From NCBI GenBank assembly GCA_017503445.1, contig JAFVTB010000001.1:1-6854 (forward strand): a stretch of DNA of 6,854 nt, given 5' to 3'. The position numbers were made by a program, and so were the translations under genes. Under the pieces are notes generated by a model. That model was not told the origin of the DNA. It was given only the letters and a program-made list of their open reading frames with translations, and did no database searches. The stretch comes from Clostridia bacterium (GTDB lineage: Bacteria; Bacillota; Clostridia; Christensenellales; UBA1242). Within the stretch, counting starts at the first letter, position 1. Every line of letters starts with the position of its first letter. This document shows, piece after piece, positions 1 to 5,531 of the stretch.

Positions 1-75
1 ATATAAATCAAGTAAAATTATCACAAATCCCCGCATAAATGCATGTTCCCGCCACTTTTTTGCCCGCTTCGGCAT
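1..75 (-). CDS. Possible partial gene, N-terminus of a membrane protein
   Basis: An ATG at 75 on the minus strand opens a frame of exactly 25 codons without a stop to the window edge. The peptide starts with a very basic stretch (MPKRAKKWREH) and continues into a hydrophobic one (GFVIILLDLY). This is the look of a membrane protein whose first helix is just beginning. The pattern recalls the N-termini of FlaA1/CapD-type polysaccharide biosynthesis proteins, but 25 residues are far too few for a family call. A second in-frame ATG at 36 (MRGFVII...) is an alternative start. Upstream of ATG 75 there is only a weak GGGTGG as ribosome site. A gene here would be divergent from the VanW gene, with 61 bp between the starts. 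It may also be a chance open frame. Confidence 0.35.
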   Translation of the reverse strand, partial: MPKRAKKWREHAFMRGFVIILLDLY

Positions 76-130
76 ATTACACCACCCATTCACAAATCGC
101 CCGCATTTTTTTGCTTTTTCCGCACAAAAT

Positions 131-135
131 AAGGA
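131..135 (+). promoter_or_regulatory. Shine-Dalgarno-like AAGGA set unusually close to the VanW start
   Basis: AAGGA is the only purine-rich ribosome-site candidate before the VanW gene, but a single base separates it from the ATG at 137. Effective sites usually sit 5-10 bases away. No convincing sigma-A promoter was found between 76 and 130. The nearest -10-like string is CAAAAT at 125-130, which has no matching -35 box. Confidence 0.35.
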
Positions 136-136
136 T

Positions 137-1390
137 ATGGAAAAGAAAAGTGTAAGAAATTATCTTAATATTGCAATCGTGGGCGTGGTTGCGGCTTTGT
201 TATCCCTTGGAATCCTGTTTGCGTTTTTGATTTCTCGCCCCGCACAAAACGACATTCAAGATTTGGAAGAAATCACACTTGAAAATGTGCTTAATTCAAA
301 ATATTTTCAAAAATACCCCAACGCCTCCATAAACCTTTCGTTTGGCGAAAAAAACTTTCAAATCAACTCAAACCCCGCACAAAATTTGCAAAACATCACT
401 GAAGAACTTTACATCGCCCCACAAGATGCCAAAGTGGTGTTTGACCCCACCAGCGATGAGGTTTTTGTGTTCCAAGAAGAAGTGATTGGCCAAGAAGTTG
501 ATGTCAACAACCTTGCGCTTTATATCCGCGACAACATTTTGTCAAAAAGCGCAGAAACCATCGCAATCCCAACAAACGCCATCGCGCCAAAAATCACAAA
601 GAAAGACCTTGAGGGGCTTGTGCAACTGCGAAGCCAATTTTCCACCAGCATCGTCGGCAGCGAACCCGGCCGAAAACACAATGTGCAATATGCCCTAAAG
701 GCATTCAACGGGCTGATTGTTATGCCCGATGAAGAGGTCAGTTTCAACAAAACCACGGGTGAACGCACATTCAACAGCCAATATCGTGATGCCACAATCA
801 TCAGTGGCGGAAAATATGTGCAAGGGCGCGGCGGCGGTGTGTGCCAGGCATCAACCACCCTTTATAATGCGCTTATCCGTGCAGACCTTGAGATTTTGCA
901 GGTGCAAAACCACAGTTTGCCCGTGAAATATGTGCCGCTTGCGTTTGATGCAATGGTGAACGACACAACCAGTGACCTTATCTTTAAAAACAACACCGAA
1001 AGTCCAATATATTTTCTTACAGGCGGTGATGATGAAAATGTTTGGGTGAAAATTTTTGGCGCACCAATGCCGGCGGGATTGACCATTGAAACCCGCACAG
1101 AAACCGTGCGTGAAATCAAAAAGGGCGACAACATCATTCCCGACACCAACGGCGAATATGCAAATCACATCACCTTTAAGGGCGAATATTATCGCATCAA
1201 ATATCCACAAAATGGCAAAGAGTGCGTTGGATACTTGCAATATTTTCAGGACGGAAAATTGATTGAAGAAAAGAAAGTGCGCCATGCATACTATCAAGGC
1301 CAAGAAGGCATAATTATGGAAGGCACAGAAGATGTTTATGATGGTGTAACACTTCCTGAAAGCAATGTGGATTTTATCACAGGAAACTGA
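137..1390 (+). CDS. VanW family protein, membrane-anchored
   Basis: This 417-residue protein belongs to the VanW family, named after an accessory gene of vancomycin-resistance clusters. Its biochemical role is unsettled; it acts at the cell envelope. Residues 1-10 are basic, 11-33 form one membrane helix or uncleaved signal, and the rest should lie outside the cell. Residues about 95-135 (with G118 and V121-D122) resemble the peptidoglycan-binding-like domain that often precedes VanW. The VanW domain spans about 190-293: FNKTTGERT at 203-211, GRGGGVCQASTTLYNA at 230-245 and NHSLPVKYVP at 258-267. C236 and H259 are the conserved polar residues. The tail (about 315-397) ends in YYQGQEGIIMEGTE, which resembles the G5-like end of YoaR-type proteins. 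The ATG at 137 is the only Met before the helix. The gene stands alone on the plus strand. No van resistance genes are nearby, so a housekeeping envelope role is more likely than resistance. Confidence 0.93.
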   Translation: MEKKSVRNYLNIAIVGVVAALLSLGILFAFLISRPAQNDIQDLEEITLENVLNSKYFQKYPNASINLSFGEKNFQINSNPAQNLQNITEELYIAPQDAKVVFDPTSDEVFVFQEEVIGQEVDVNNLALYIRDNILSKSAETIAIPTNAIAPKITKKDLEGLVQLRSQFSTSIVGSEPGRKHNVQYALKAFNGLIVMPDEEVSFNKTTGERTFNSQYRDATIISGGKYVQGRGGGVCQASTTLYNALIRADLEILQVQNHSLPVKYVPLAFDAMVNDTTSDLIFKNNTESPIYFLTGGDDENVWVKIFGAPMPAGLTIETRTETVREIKKGDNIIPDTNGEYANHITFKGEYYRIKYPQNGKECVGYLQYFQDGKLIEEKKVRHAYYQGQEGIIMEGTEDVYDGVTLPESNVDFITGN

Positions 1391-1399
1391 TTAAATAAC

Positions 1400-1495
1400 T
1401 TTATAATAAATAAAAAAATATTTAAAAAAAATAATATTATTTTTAAAATAAAATAAAAAAATAATTTATATTTAATATAAAAAAATAAAAAAATT
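1400..1495. other. 96-base run of only A and T
   Basis: Between the VanW stop and the terminator hairpin there is not one G or C for 96 consecutive bases. Inside lies a perfect 18-bp palindrome at 1427-1444 (AAAAATAATATTATTTTT). No gene or ribosome site is visible. It separates two convergent genes, so it is probably not a promoter region for either of them. Confidence 0.9.
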
Positions 1496-1519
1496 CCAAA
1501 ATTTGGAATTTTTATTTTT
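1491..1519. terminator. Bidirectional intrinsic terminator between convergent genes
   Basis: AAATTCCAAA (1491-1500) and TTTGGAATTT (1502-1511) form a perfect inverted repeat around one central base. In practice this is an 8-9 bp stem with a small loop. A T-rich run follows on the plus strand to 1519, serving VanW. The minus strand also reads into T-rich sequence (1490 downwards), directly after the stop codon of the SLOG-like gene at 1512-1514. The stem has only two G-C pairs, so its strength is uncertain. Confidence 0.7.
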
Positions 1520-2096
1520 CTTCTGCAAGATTGATAAGATTGCAAGGGCGCATTTTTGCATATTCATACGCAAAGCCAATTCCCGATTTTTCTGGCAGAA
1601 AATCACGCGTATCAAAGCGCAAATTGTGGGGCATTTTTTCTGCCGCGTGATTGAAATACATAAGCACGGTGATCACGCGTTTGATCATATCGCGATTGCG
1701 ATCAATATATGTTTTTTTCACGCCAGGATAAACCTCGCCATCACAAACAATTGTGCCATCAAAAACCGTGTGCGGGATTGTGTGAACATTTTCTTGCGCC
1801 AAAACGCCTTTGAAAAAACTTGCTTCGCCGGCATTGAATGCAAGTTCATTGCCCATGCGGAAGTTTATTAATATAATATCAGGGTGCGATTTTTGAAGTT
1901 CACGAAGATGTTTAAAGCAAAGGGTTTCAAAAGGGCCAATTGGGCCAAAATAAAAATATCTGTAGCCCTTTTCTTTTACAAACTGTGTCAGGGTTTCATG
2001 CACCTTTGCCTCCAAAGCCGGGGTGACATCCACTTGTGATTCACCAATTATGGCGCAGGCCTTCAAAAAATCAAGATATCTTTCTTTTATTTCCAT
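1512..2096 (-). CDS. SLOG superfamily (DUF1273/YoqJ-like) protein
   Basis: This 194-residue soluble protein has no signal or membrane helix. Its order of motifs matches small Clostridia proteins of the DUF1273/YoqJ group in the SLOG superfamily, which are Rossmann-like and bind nucleotides or related ligands. CAIIGES at 14-20 corresponds to the usual CCFxGHR strand-loop. FYFGPIGPFETLC at 48-60 corresponds to the glycine-rich loop followed by FDxLC. Then come LRELQKSHPDI at 64-74, YIDRNRDMI at 130-138 (usual YxxRNxxMI) and KSGIGFAYEYA at 170-180 (usual KSGTxLAYxYA). The GHR histidine is replaced by glutamate, and the SGT threonine by isoleucine. The ATG at 2096 has no Shine-Dalgarno but sits six bases after an extended -10 box, suggesting leaderless expression. 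A TTG at codon 11 is an alternative start. The exact function is unknown. Confidence 0.72.
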   Translation of the reverse strand: MEIKERYLDFLKACAIIGESQVDVTPALEAKVHETLTQFVKEKGYRYFYFGPIGPFETLCFKHLRELQKSHPDIILINFRMGNELAFNAGEASFFKGVLAQENVHTIPHTVFDGTIVCDGEVYPGVKKTYIDRNRDMIKRVITVLMYFNHAAEKMPHNLRFDTRDFLPEKSGIGFAYEYAKMRPCNLINLAEEK

Positions 2097-2102
2097 AAAT
2101 TT

Positions 2103-2131
2103 ATTTTAACACACAAATAAAAAAAACGCAA
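2103..2131 (-). promoter_or_regulatory. Extended -10 promoter of the SLOG-like gene, predicted leaderless
   Basis: On the minus strand TTGCGT (2131-2126) is followed after exactly 17 bases by TAAAAT (2108-2103), five of six matches to the -10 consensus. TG plus one base precedes it, giving an extended -10 box (TGTTAAAAT). The -35 box is weak. Six bases separate the -10 box from the ATG, so transcription should begin at or next to the start codon. The -35 box and spacer coincide with the 3' stem arm and T-run of the preceding terminator. Confidence 0.6.
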
Positions 2132-2150
2132 TATTTTTGCGCGTTTTTTT
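2119..2150 (-). terminator. Intrinsic terminator of the kinase-lemA-DUF2207 operon
   Basis: About 25-30 bases after the DUF2207 stop, the minus strand forms CGCAA (2141-2137), loop AAATA, TTGCG (2131-2127), then eight Ts (2126-2119). An alternative pairing AAAAAACGC/GCGTTTTTT gives 9 bp with an 11-base loop. The plus strand also has a T-run after the stem, but no plus-strand gene ends here. Confidence 0.82.
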
Positions 2151-2174
2151 ATACAAATTAACGAAAATTGGCAC

Positions 2175-4097
2175 CTACCAGCTTCCCGTTCCGCCGCCAC
2201 CCAGGCCGCCGCCAGAAAACCCGCCAACGCCGCCACCTGTGAAGCCACCAACTGTGCGGGAAACACTTTCGGCAACATTGGCAATATTTGCCGCGTTGAT
2301 TGATGACAAAATTGATTGGGTTGCATGATCAAGAATGTGGGCAATAATCAGCACATCAAACACATCAATTTCCCCAGAATAGAACGTTGGCGCGCCAATA
2401 TCAATGCTTTCAAACTTTTTGCACCATGTGTCATACACGCCCAAAACATAAGCATATGGCAAAATTTGATAAAATGCCTGCGGGTTTTCCTTCACCAACA
2501 TTTCAAGCCGATCTTTTTCTGCAACTTCGATAAAGGTTTTAAGCCCAATTATATCCCCAAGTTCTGCACACCCAACACCCGTGCGCACATTGAACTTAAG
2601 CACAAGATAACTTGCAAAACAAAGCAATCCAAACGCCAAAAACACCGTGAAAAATGCATCTGCATACGCATCAAACACACATATGTAAACCGCCAAAACG
2701 CCCGCAAGAAACAGGAAGAACATGATGCCGTTCAATGTGCTTTTTTTGGCATTCAAGGCATATTTTTTGTCGGCCGCTTTTGCAATTTGGAAAAGGAATA
2801 TTGCACTTGCCACACCAACAATAATCCCCGCAAAGAAAAAGAGGTTTTTCACCGCCTGGGTGGCAATCAAGCAAATTGAAAGCGCCAAAATAATTGATGT
2901 CATGATGATAATCAGCCCGCGCGCAAATGTTGCTTTTGGGTTGAAAAGGTGTTCATTTTCAAGGGCAACACCTTTTTTCACTTCACCAACATCTTCGGCA
3001 ATTGAAAGCCCAATTTTTTTGATATCAATCTTTTCGCCGGGGTTGTTATGGCTGAAAATCGCAAAGAAAAGTTGTTTTTCATACATCTTTCCTGAAAACT
3101 CTTTTTCCGTGCGCGAAAGATATGTTTTTTTGCCGTCTTCGATGATATTGACAAACCCCTTTTGCGCCCAATATATAATCAAAGACGCAACATCTTCCGT
3201 GTTGACGCGCTTGTCAATAATAAACCCCACGTCGGCAGAAGTGTATTTTTTATCAGCAGAAAACTGCACAACCGGCGTGATAATTGATTTGTTGCTGTGT
3301 TTTTTGAAAAGCAGCCACGCCCCAATCGCCACCAAAATTATTGCCACCAGCATAAACCAATCCCAAAAAAAGTTTGGTTGAACAGTGGAATAATTTTCGG
3401 GCAGGTTTACAAGGGCGGTCACTCCATGGCCAACGCCAAGATTTTGGGCGGTGATTGAAAAAGATGTTTGTTCAGCATTCCACACAGGGGTGATTGTTGC
3501 AGTTGAACCAAGCGCACCAACATAAACCGTGCTTTCTGCGGTGATTGGGTTTTCAAAATTCACTGTTGCAGAAAAGTTTGAAATTGTGGTGTCAGTAAGA
3601 TTGCCTAACAAATTGAAATAGAACACATCATATAAGGCAAAGCGTTCATCAAGCGTGATAGTGTATGAAATTTTGTATCTTTCATGCGCATGGGCATAAG
3701 AATTTTCACTTCCAAGCCGCAAGAAAAACACATCACCGCTGCTGTCAGTTTCAAAATGTGTGTTGGCGGAAACATTGCCATATTTAAGGCGAAACTTTCC
3801 ATTGATTTTTTCGTTGCCGTTTTCATCAAACAACTTCACCGTGGAAACTTCAGGCATTGCACGGAATATGCCATGCTTAAGGGTTGCAAAATCCACATCA
3901 ATGGTTTCCATCATTTGCAAAGTGTTGTTTTTGCCATAAGTTGCCGTGATGTGATAATTTGAAATAGTGTATTCACTGCTGTTGTCTTCAAGGGTGGTTT
4001 GGCTTGGAAAAAAATATGAAAAAAGAATAGCGGCAACCACTATTCCCATAAATCCAAACAATAAAATTTTTGTTATAATGCTTGAAAATTTATTCAT
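2175..4097 (-). CDS. DUF2207 family predicted membrane protein (YciQ-like)
   Basis: The product is a 640-residue membrane protein. Helix 1 is at about 7-28. A large extracytoplasmic DUF2207 domain (about 42-235) begins with the family pattern YHITATYGKNNTLQMMETID. Helix 2 is at about 243-265. A soluble segment (about 270-390) contains NTEDVASLIIYWAQKGFVNI, a winged-helix-like stretch typical of the family. Helices 3-6 lie near 392-413, 418-437, 453-475 and 480-500. A second soluble part (about 508-566) holds GLKTFIEVAEKDRLEML and LPYAYVLGVYDTWCKKF. The last 24 residues are a glycine-rich tail ending GGGGTGSW, which is common in DUF2207 and related LemA-partner proteins. The gene starts one base after the lemA stop codon, with a weak GTGAG ribosome site inside the end of lemA, so it is co-translated with lemA. 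Its function is unknown; a complex with LemA at the membrane is plausible. Confidence 0.92.
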   Translation of the reverse strand: MNKFSSIITKILLFGFMGIVVAAILFSYFFPSQTTLEDNSSEYTISNYHITATYGKNNTLQMMETIDVDFATLKHGIFRAMPEVSTVKLFDENGNEKINGKFRLKYGNVSANTHFETDSSGDVFFLRLGSENSYAHAHERYKISYTITLDERFALYDVFYFNLLGNLTDTTISNFSATVNFENPITAESTVYVGALGSTATITPVWNAEQTSFSITAQNLGVGHGVTALVNLPENYSTVQPNFFWDWFMLVAIILVAIGAWLLFKKHSNKSIITPVVQFSADKKYTSADVGFIIDKRVNTEDVASLIIYWAQKGFVNIIEDGKKTYLSRTEKEFSGKMYEKQLFFAIFSHNNPGEKIDIKKIGLSIAEDVGEVKKGVALENEHLFNPKATFARGLIIIMTSIILALSICLIATQAVKNLFFFAGIIVGVASAIFLFQIAKAADKKYALNAKKSTLNGIMFFLFLAGVLAVYICVFDAYADAFFTVFLAFGLLCFASYLVLKFNVRTGVGCAELGDIIGLKTFIEVAEKDRLEMLVKENPQAFYQILPYAYVLGVYDTWCKKFESIDIGAPTFYSGEIDVFDVLIIAHILDHATQSILSSINAANIANVAESVSRTVGGFTGGGVGGFSGGGLGGGGTGSW

Positions 4098-4676
4098 TTA
4101 AAAACTCACTTTAACGGTTTTGCGTTCTTCTGCGCTGTCCACTTCAAAAAGCGGCTTTCTGTCAAACTTGAACCACTTTGCAACAATATTGCTTGGGAAC
4201 ATTTCGCGCTTTGTGTTGTAAACCTTGACGGTTCCGTTATAATATTTTCTTGAATTTGCAATTTCTTCTTCAAGGGTTTTCAATGTGTTTTGCAAATCCT
4301 GAAAATTTTGATCCGCCTTCAAGTTTGGATAGTTTTCTGCCACGGCAAACAAACTTTTCAATGCGCCTTGAAGGACATTTTCGTTATCCAAACGCTGTTC
4401 AACGGTTGCGCTGTTCATTGCACCATATCTTGCCGCCATAACTTTTTCCAAGGTGTCATTTTCGTGTTTTGCATAACCTTTCACGGTTTCCACAAGGTTT
4501 GGAATCAGGTCATATCTTTTCTTCATGTAAACATCCATGGTTGAAAAACCCTCTTCCACATTATTGCGCATTTTCACAAAGGTGTTATATGTGGCAATAA
4601 GCCAAATAACCAGCGCAATGATTGTGATCAGCACAATGCCACCAACGACAAGGCCAATGATTGCACCAATGCTCAT
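4098..4676 (-). CDS. lemA: LemA family protein
   Basis: The 192-residue protein has one N-terminal membrane helix (about 4-28) and a long helical LemA domain. Diagnostic motifs are YNTFVKMRNNVEEGFSTMDV at 30-49, KKRYDLIPNLVETVKGYAKHE at 52-72 and FNPSNI-like MFPSNIVAKWF at 159-169. It ends in VKVSF, the usual C-terminus of the family. LemA proteins form four-helix-bundle-like domains anchored in the membrane with a short N-terminal segment. Their molecular role is not established, although they are widespread and often sit beside DUF2207 or TPM-domain genes, as here. The ATG overlaps the TGA of the upstream kinase gene (ATGA). A strong AGGAGG lies at 4692-4687, ten bases before the start, inside the kinase coding sequence. 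This argues for coupled translation within one operon. Confidence 0.96.
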   Translation of the reverse strand: MSIGAIIGLVVGGIVLITIIALVIWLIATYNTFVKMRNNVEEGFSTMDVYMKKRYDLIPNLVETVKGYAKHENDTLEKVMAARYGAMNSATVEQRLDNENVLQGALKSLFAVAENYPNLKADQNFQDLQNTLKTLEEEIANSRKYYNGTVKVYNTKREMFPSNIVAKWFKFDRKPLFEVDSAEERKTVKVSF

Positions 4677-5260
4677 AATTTAATTCCCTCCTTTTGCTGG
4701 GCTTTTTGAAGCCGTTTATGCTTTGCAATAATTCTTTCCACGCGTGCAATGGTTTTTTGTATATCCACATTTTTGATGCGTTCATCAAAATTGTTGATAT
4801 AGCCAAGTTCAAATTCCATTCTTGAAAGGCGAAGGTCAATATTTTTTTCACCGCGCGCTTGCAAACGCCGAATAAGCTCTGCCCGCGGAACAAGGAAAAA
4901 TATTGAAACCACCGGCACTTTGTTTTTCAGCGCACGCTTAAGGTTGATTTGCCCCAAAACGCCAATATCTTTGATATAATGGATATCCTTTTTGTCATCT
5001 TCCACGATGTTTTCAAGCGCCAAATTTGTAAGCCCATAAAAGTTTTGGTGAATTTCTTCATACTCAAAGATTTCGCCGTTTTTAAGCGCTTCATCAAACT
5101 GTTGTTTTGAAAGATATTGATATGTATCTTCACTTTCATTGGGCCGCCTTGGACGCGTTGTGCAACTTTTCAAAAAGCGGATATTGGGGTTTTTGGCTGT
5201 TAACCCTTGAATGATTGTGTTTTTGCCTGCCCCACTGCACCCAGAAATAAGAATAAGCAT
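4673..5260 (-). CDS. Guanylate kinase-like P-loop nucleotide kinase
   Basis: The 195-residue protein has the guanylate kinase fold order; that enzyme converts GMP and ATP to GDP and ADP in the cytoplasm. The P-loop is GCSGAGKNT (7-15). TTRPRRPNE (34-42) matches the GMP phosphate-binding TTRxPRxGE, with R36, R39 and E42 kept. FEY (65-67) supplies the expected guanine-contacting glutamate. FYGL (74-77) replaces the usual YGT/S. KDIGVLGQ (97-104) corresponds to DIDxQG. The lid has RRLQARGE (131-138) and RLSRMEFE. It is more divergent than a typical Gmk, so it may be a paralogue with altered specificity rather than the cell's main gmk. The start at 5260 is preceded by GAGG with five bases of spacing. 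Upstream codons, including an ATG at 5284, overlap the promoter. It is the first gene of an operon with lemA and DUF2207. Confidence 0.85.
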   Translation of the reverse strand: MLILISGCSGAGKNTIIQGLTAKNPNIRFLKSCTTRPRRPNESEDTYQYLSKQQFDEALKNGEIFEYEEIHQNFYGLTNLALENIVEDDKKDIHYIKDIGVLGQINLKRALKNKVPVVSIFFLVPRAELIRRLQARGEKNIDLRLSRMEFELGYINNFDERIKNVDIQKTIARVERIIAKHKRLQKAQQKEGIKL

Positions 5261-5265
5261 AAATA

Positions 5266-5305
5266 CCTCAAGGTTATTATACATTTTTTTGAATTTAAAT
5301 GTCAA
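5266..5305 (-). promoter_or_regulatory. Sigma-A-type promoter and GAGG ribosome site of the kinase operon
   Basis: TTGACA (5305-5300) and TATAAT (5281-5276) are both perfect consensus boxes, separated by 18 bases. The predicted start point, about seven bases after the -10 box, falls at 5269, which is the first base of GAGG (5269-5266). The leader would be only about nine bases long. The promoter fixes the kinase start codon at 5260, because any longer N-terminus would lie upstream of the transcript start. Confidence 0.85.
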
Positions 5306-5316
5306 TTTTTTAGGAC

Positions 5317-5470
5317 ATAAAATGGGTTGAAAAAGCCGCTTGATTTGCGGGAAACCCCGCAGAGGGGCGGCTTTGGCAGCCCCTGCCCTTGAGGGGCGGG
5401 GGCTGTGGGCGCGCGGGTGCGCGCCCGCGTTTTGCCACACGCAAAACGCCCAAAGCCGCCCCCATTTTAT
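5317..5470. repeat. GC-rich cloverleaf-forming intergenic element with terminal inverted repeats
   Basis: Outer arms ATAAAATGGG (5317-5326) and CCCATTTTAT (5461-5470) enclose a core of about 73% GC (5335-5463), in contrast to AT-rich surroundings. Inside, a perfect 13-bp repeat GGGGCGGCTTTGG (5364-5376) / CCAAAGCCGCCCC (5450-5462) closes three hairpins. Hairpin A is 5377-5405: 12 bp with one G-T pair and a TTGAG loop. Hairpin B is 5407-5426: GGGCGCGC, loop GGGT. Hairpin C is 5427-5449: GCGTTTTGC, loop CACAC. Only base 5406 is unpaired at the junction. A fourth hairpin, TGCGGG (5346-5351) / CCCGCA (5356-5361), lies between the outer arm and the closing stem. TA flanks the AAATGGG ends on both sides. 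It encodes no credible protein. It lies between a terminator and the kinase promoter. A small non-autonomous mobile element or palindromic repeat is the best guess; structured RNA is the alternative. Confidence 0.8.
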
Positions 5471-5484
5471 CTTGCCCCAAAACC

Positions 5485-5517
5485 AAAAAAAAACCACAGC
5501 ATACGCCGTGATTTTTT
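5485..5517 (-). terminator. Intrinsic terminator of the six-helix membrane protein gene
   Basis: Read on the minus strand, AAAAATCACGGC (5516-5505), loop GTAT, GCTGTGGTTTTT (5500-5489) forms a 12-bp stem ending in nine Ts (5493-5485). Two of the pairs are G-U on the minus-strand RNA but would be A-C mismatches on plus-strand RNA, so it works for the minus strand. It starts about 15 bases after the stop codon. Confidence 0.85.
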
Positions 5518-5531
5518 ATTCCTTTAACAAA

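Noticed and set aside
2..136. In-frame open stretch upstream of the VanW ATG to the window start
   Set aside because: It contains no start codon and would place an odd tail rich in His, Pro and Phe before an otherwise normal basic N-terminus and membrane helix.
2137..3381. Plus-strand open frames opposite DUF2207
   Set aside because: They are antisense shadows of a well-conserved membrane protein; they lack ribosome sites, and the proline-rich one near 2200 mirrors the glycine-rich tail.
5364..5462. tRNA or tRNA-like gene, because of the cloverleaf shape
   Set aside because: The closing stem is 13 bp rather than 7, arms are 12, 8 and 9 bp with 4-5 base loops, there is no anticodon loop and no TTC-type T loop.
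5261..5497. N-terminal extension of the guanylate kinase-like protein up to 5497, or start at ATG 5284
   Set aside because: The extension reads through the GC-rich inverted repeats and the promoter, and gives low-complexity Arg/Ala/Pro-rich sequence. ATG 5284 lies upstream of the -10 box and has no ribosome site.
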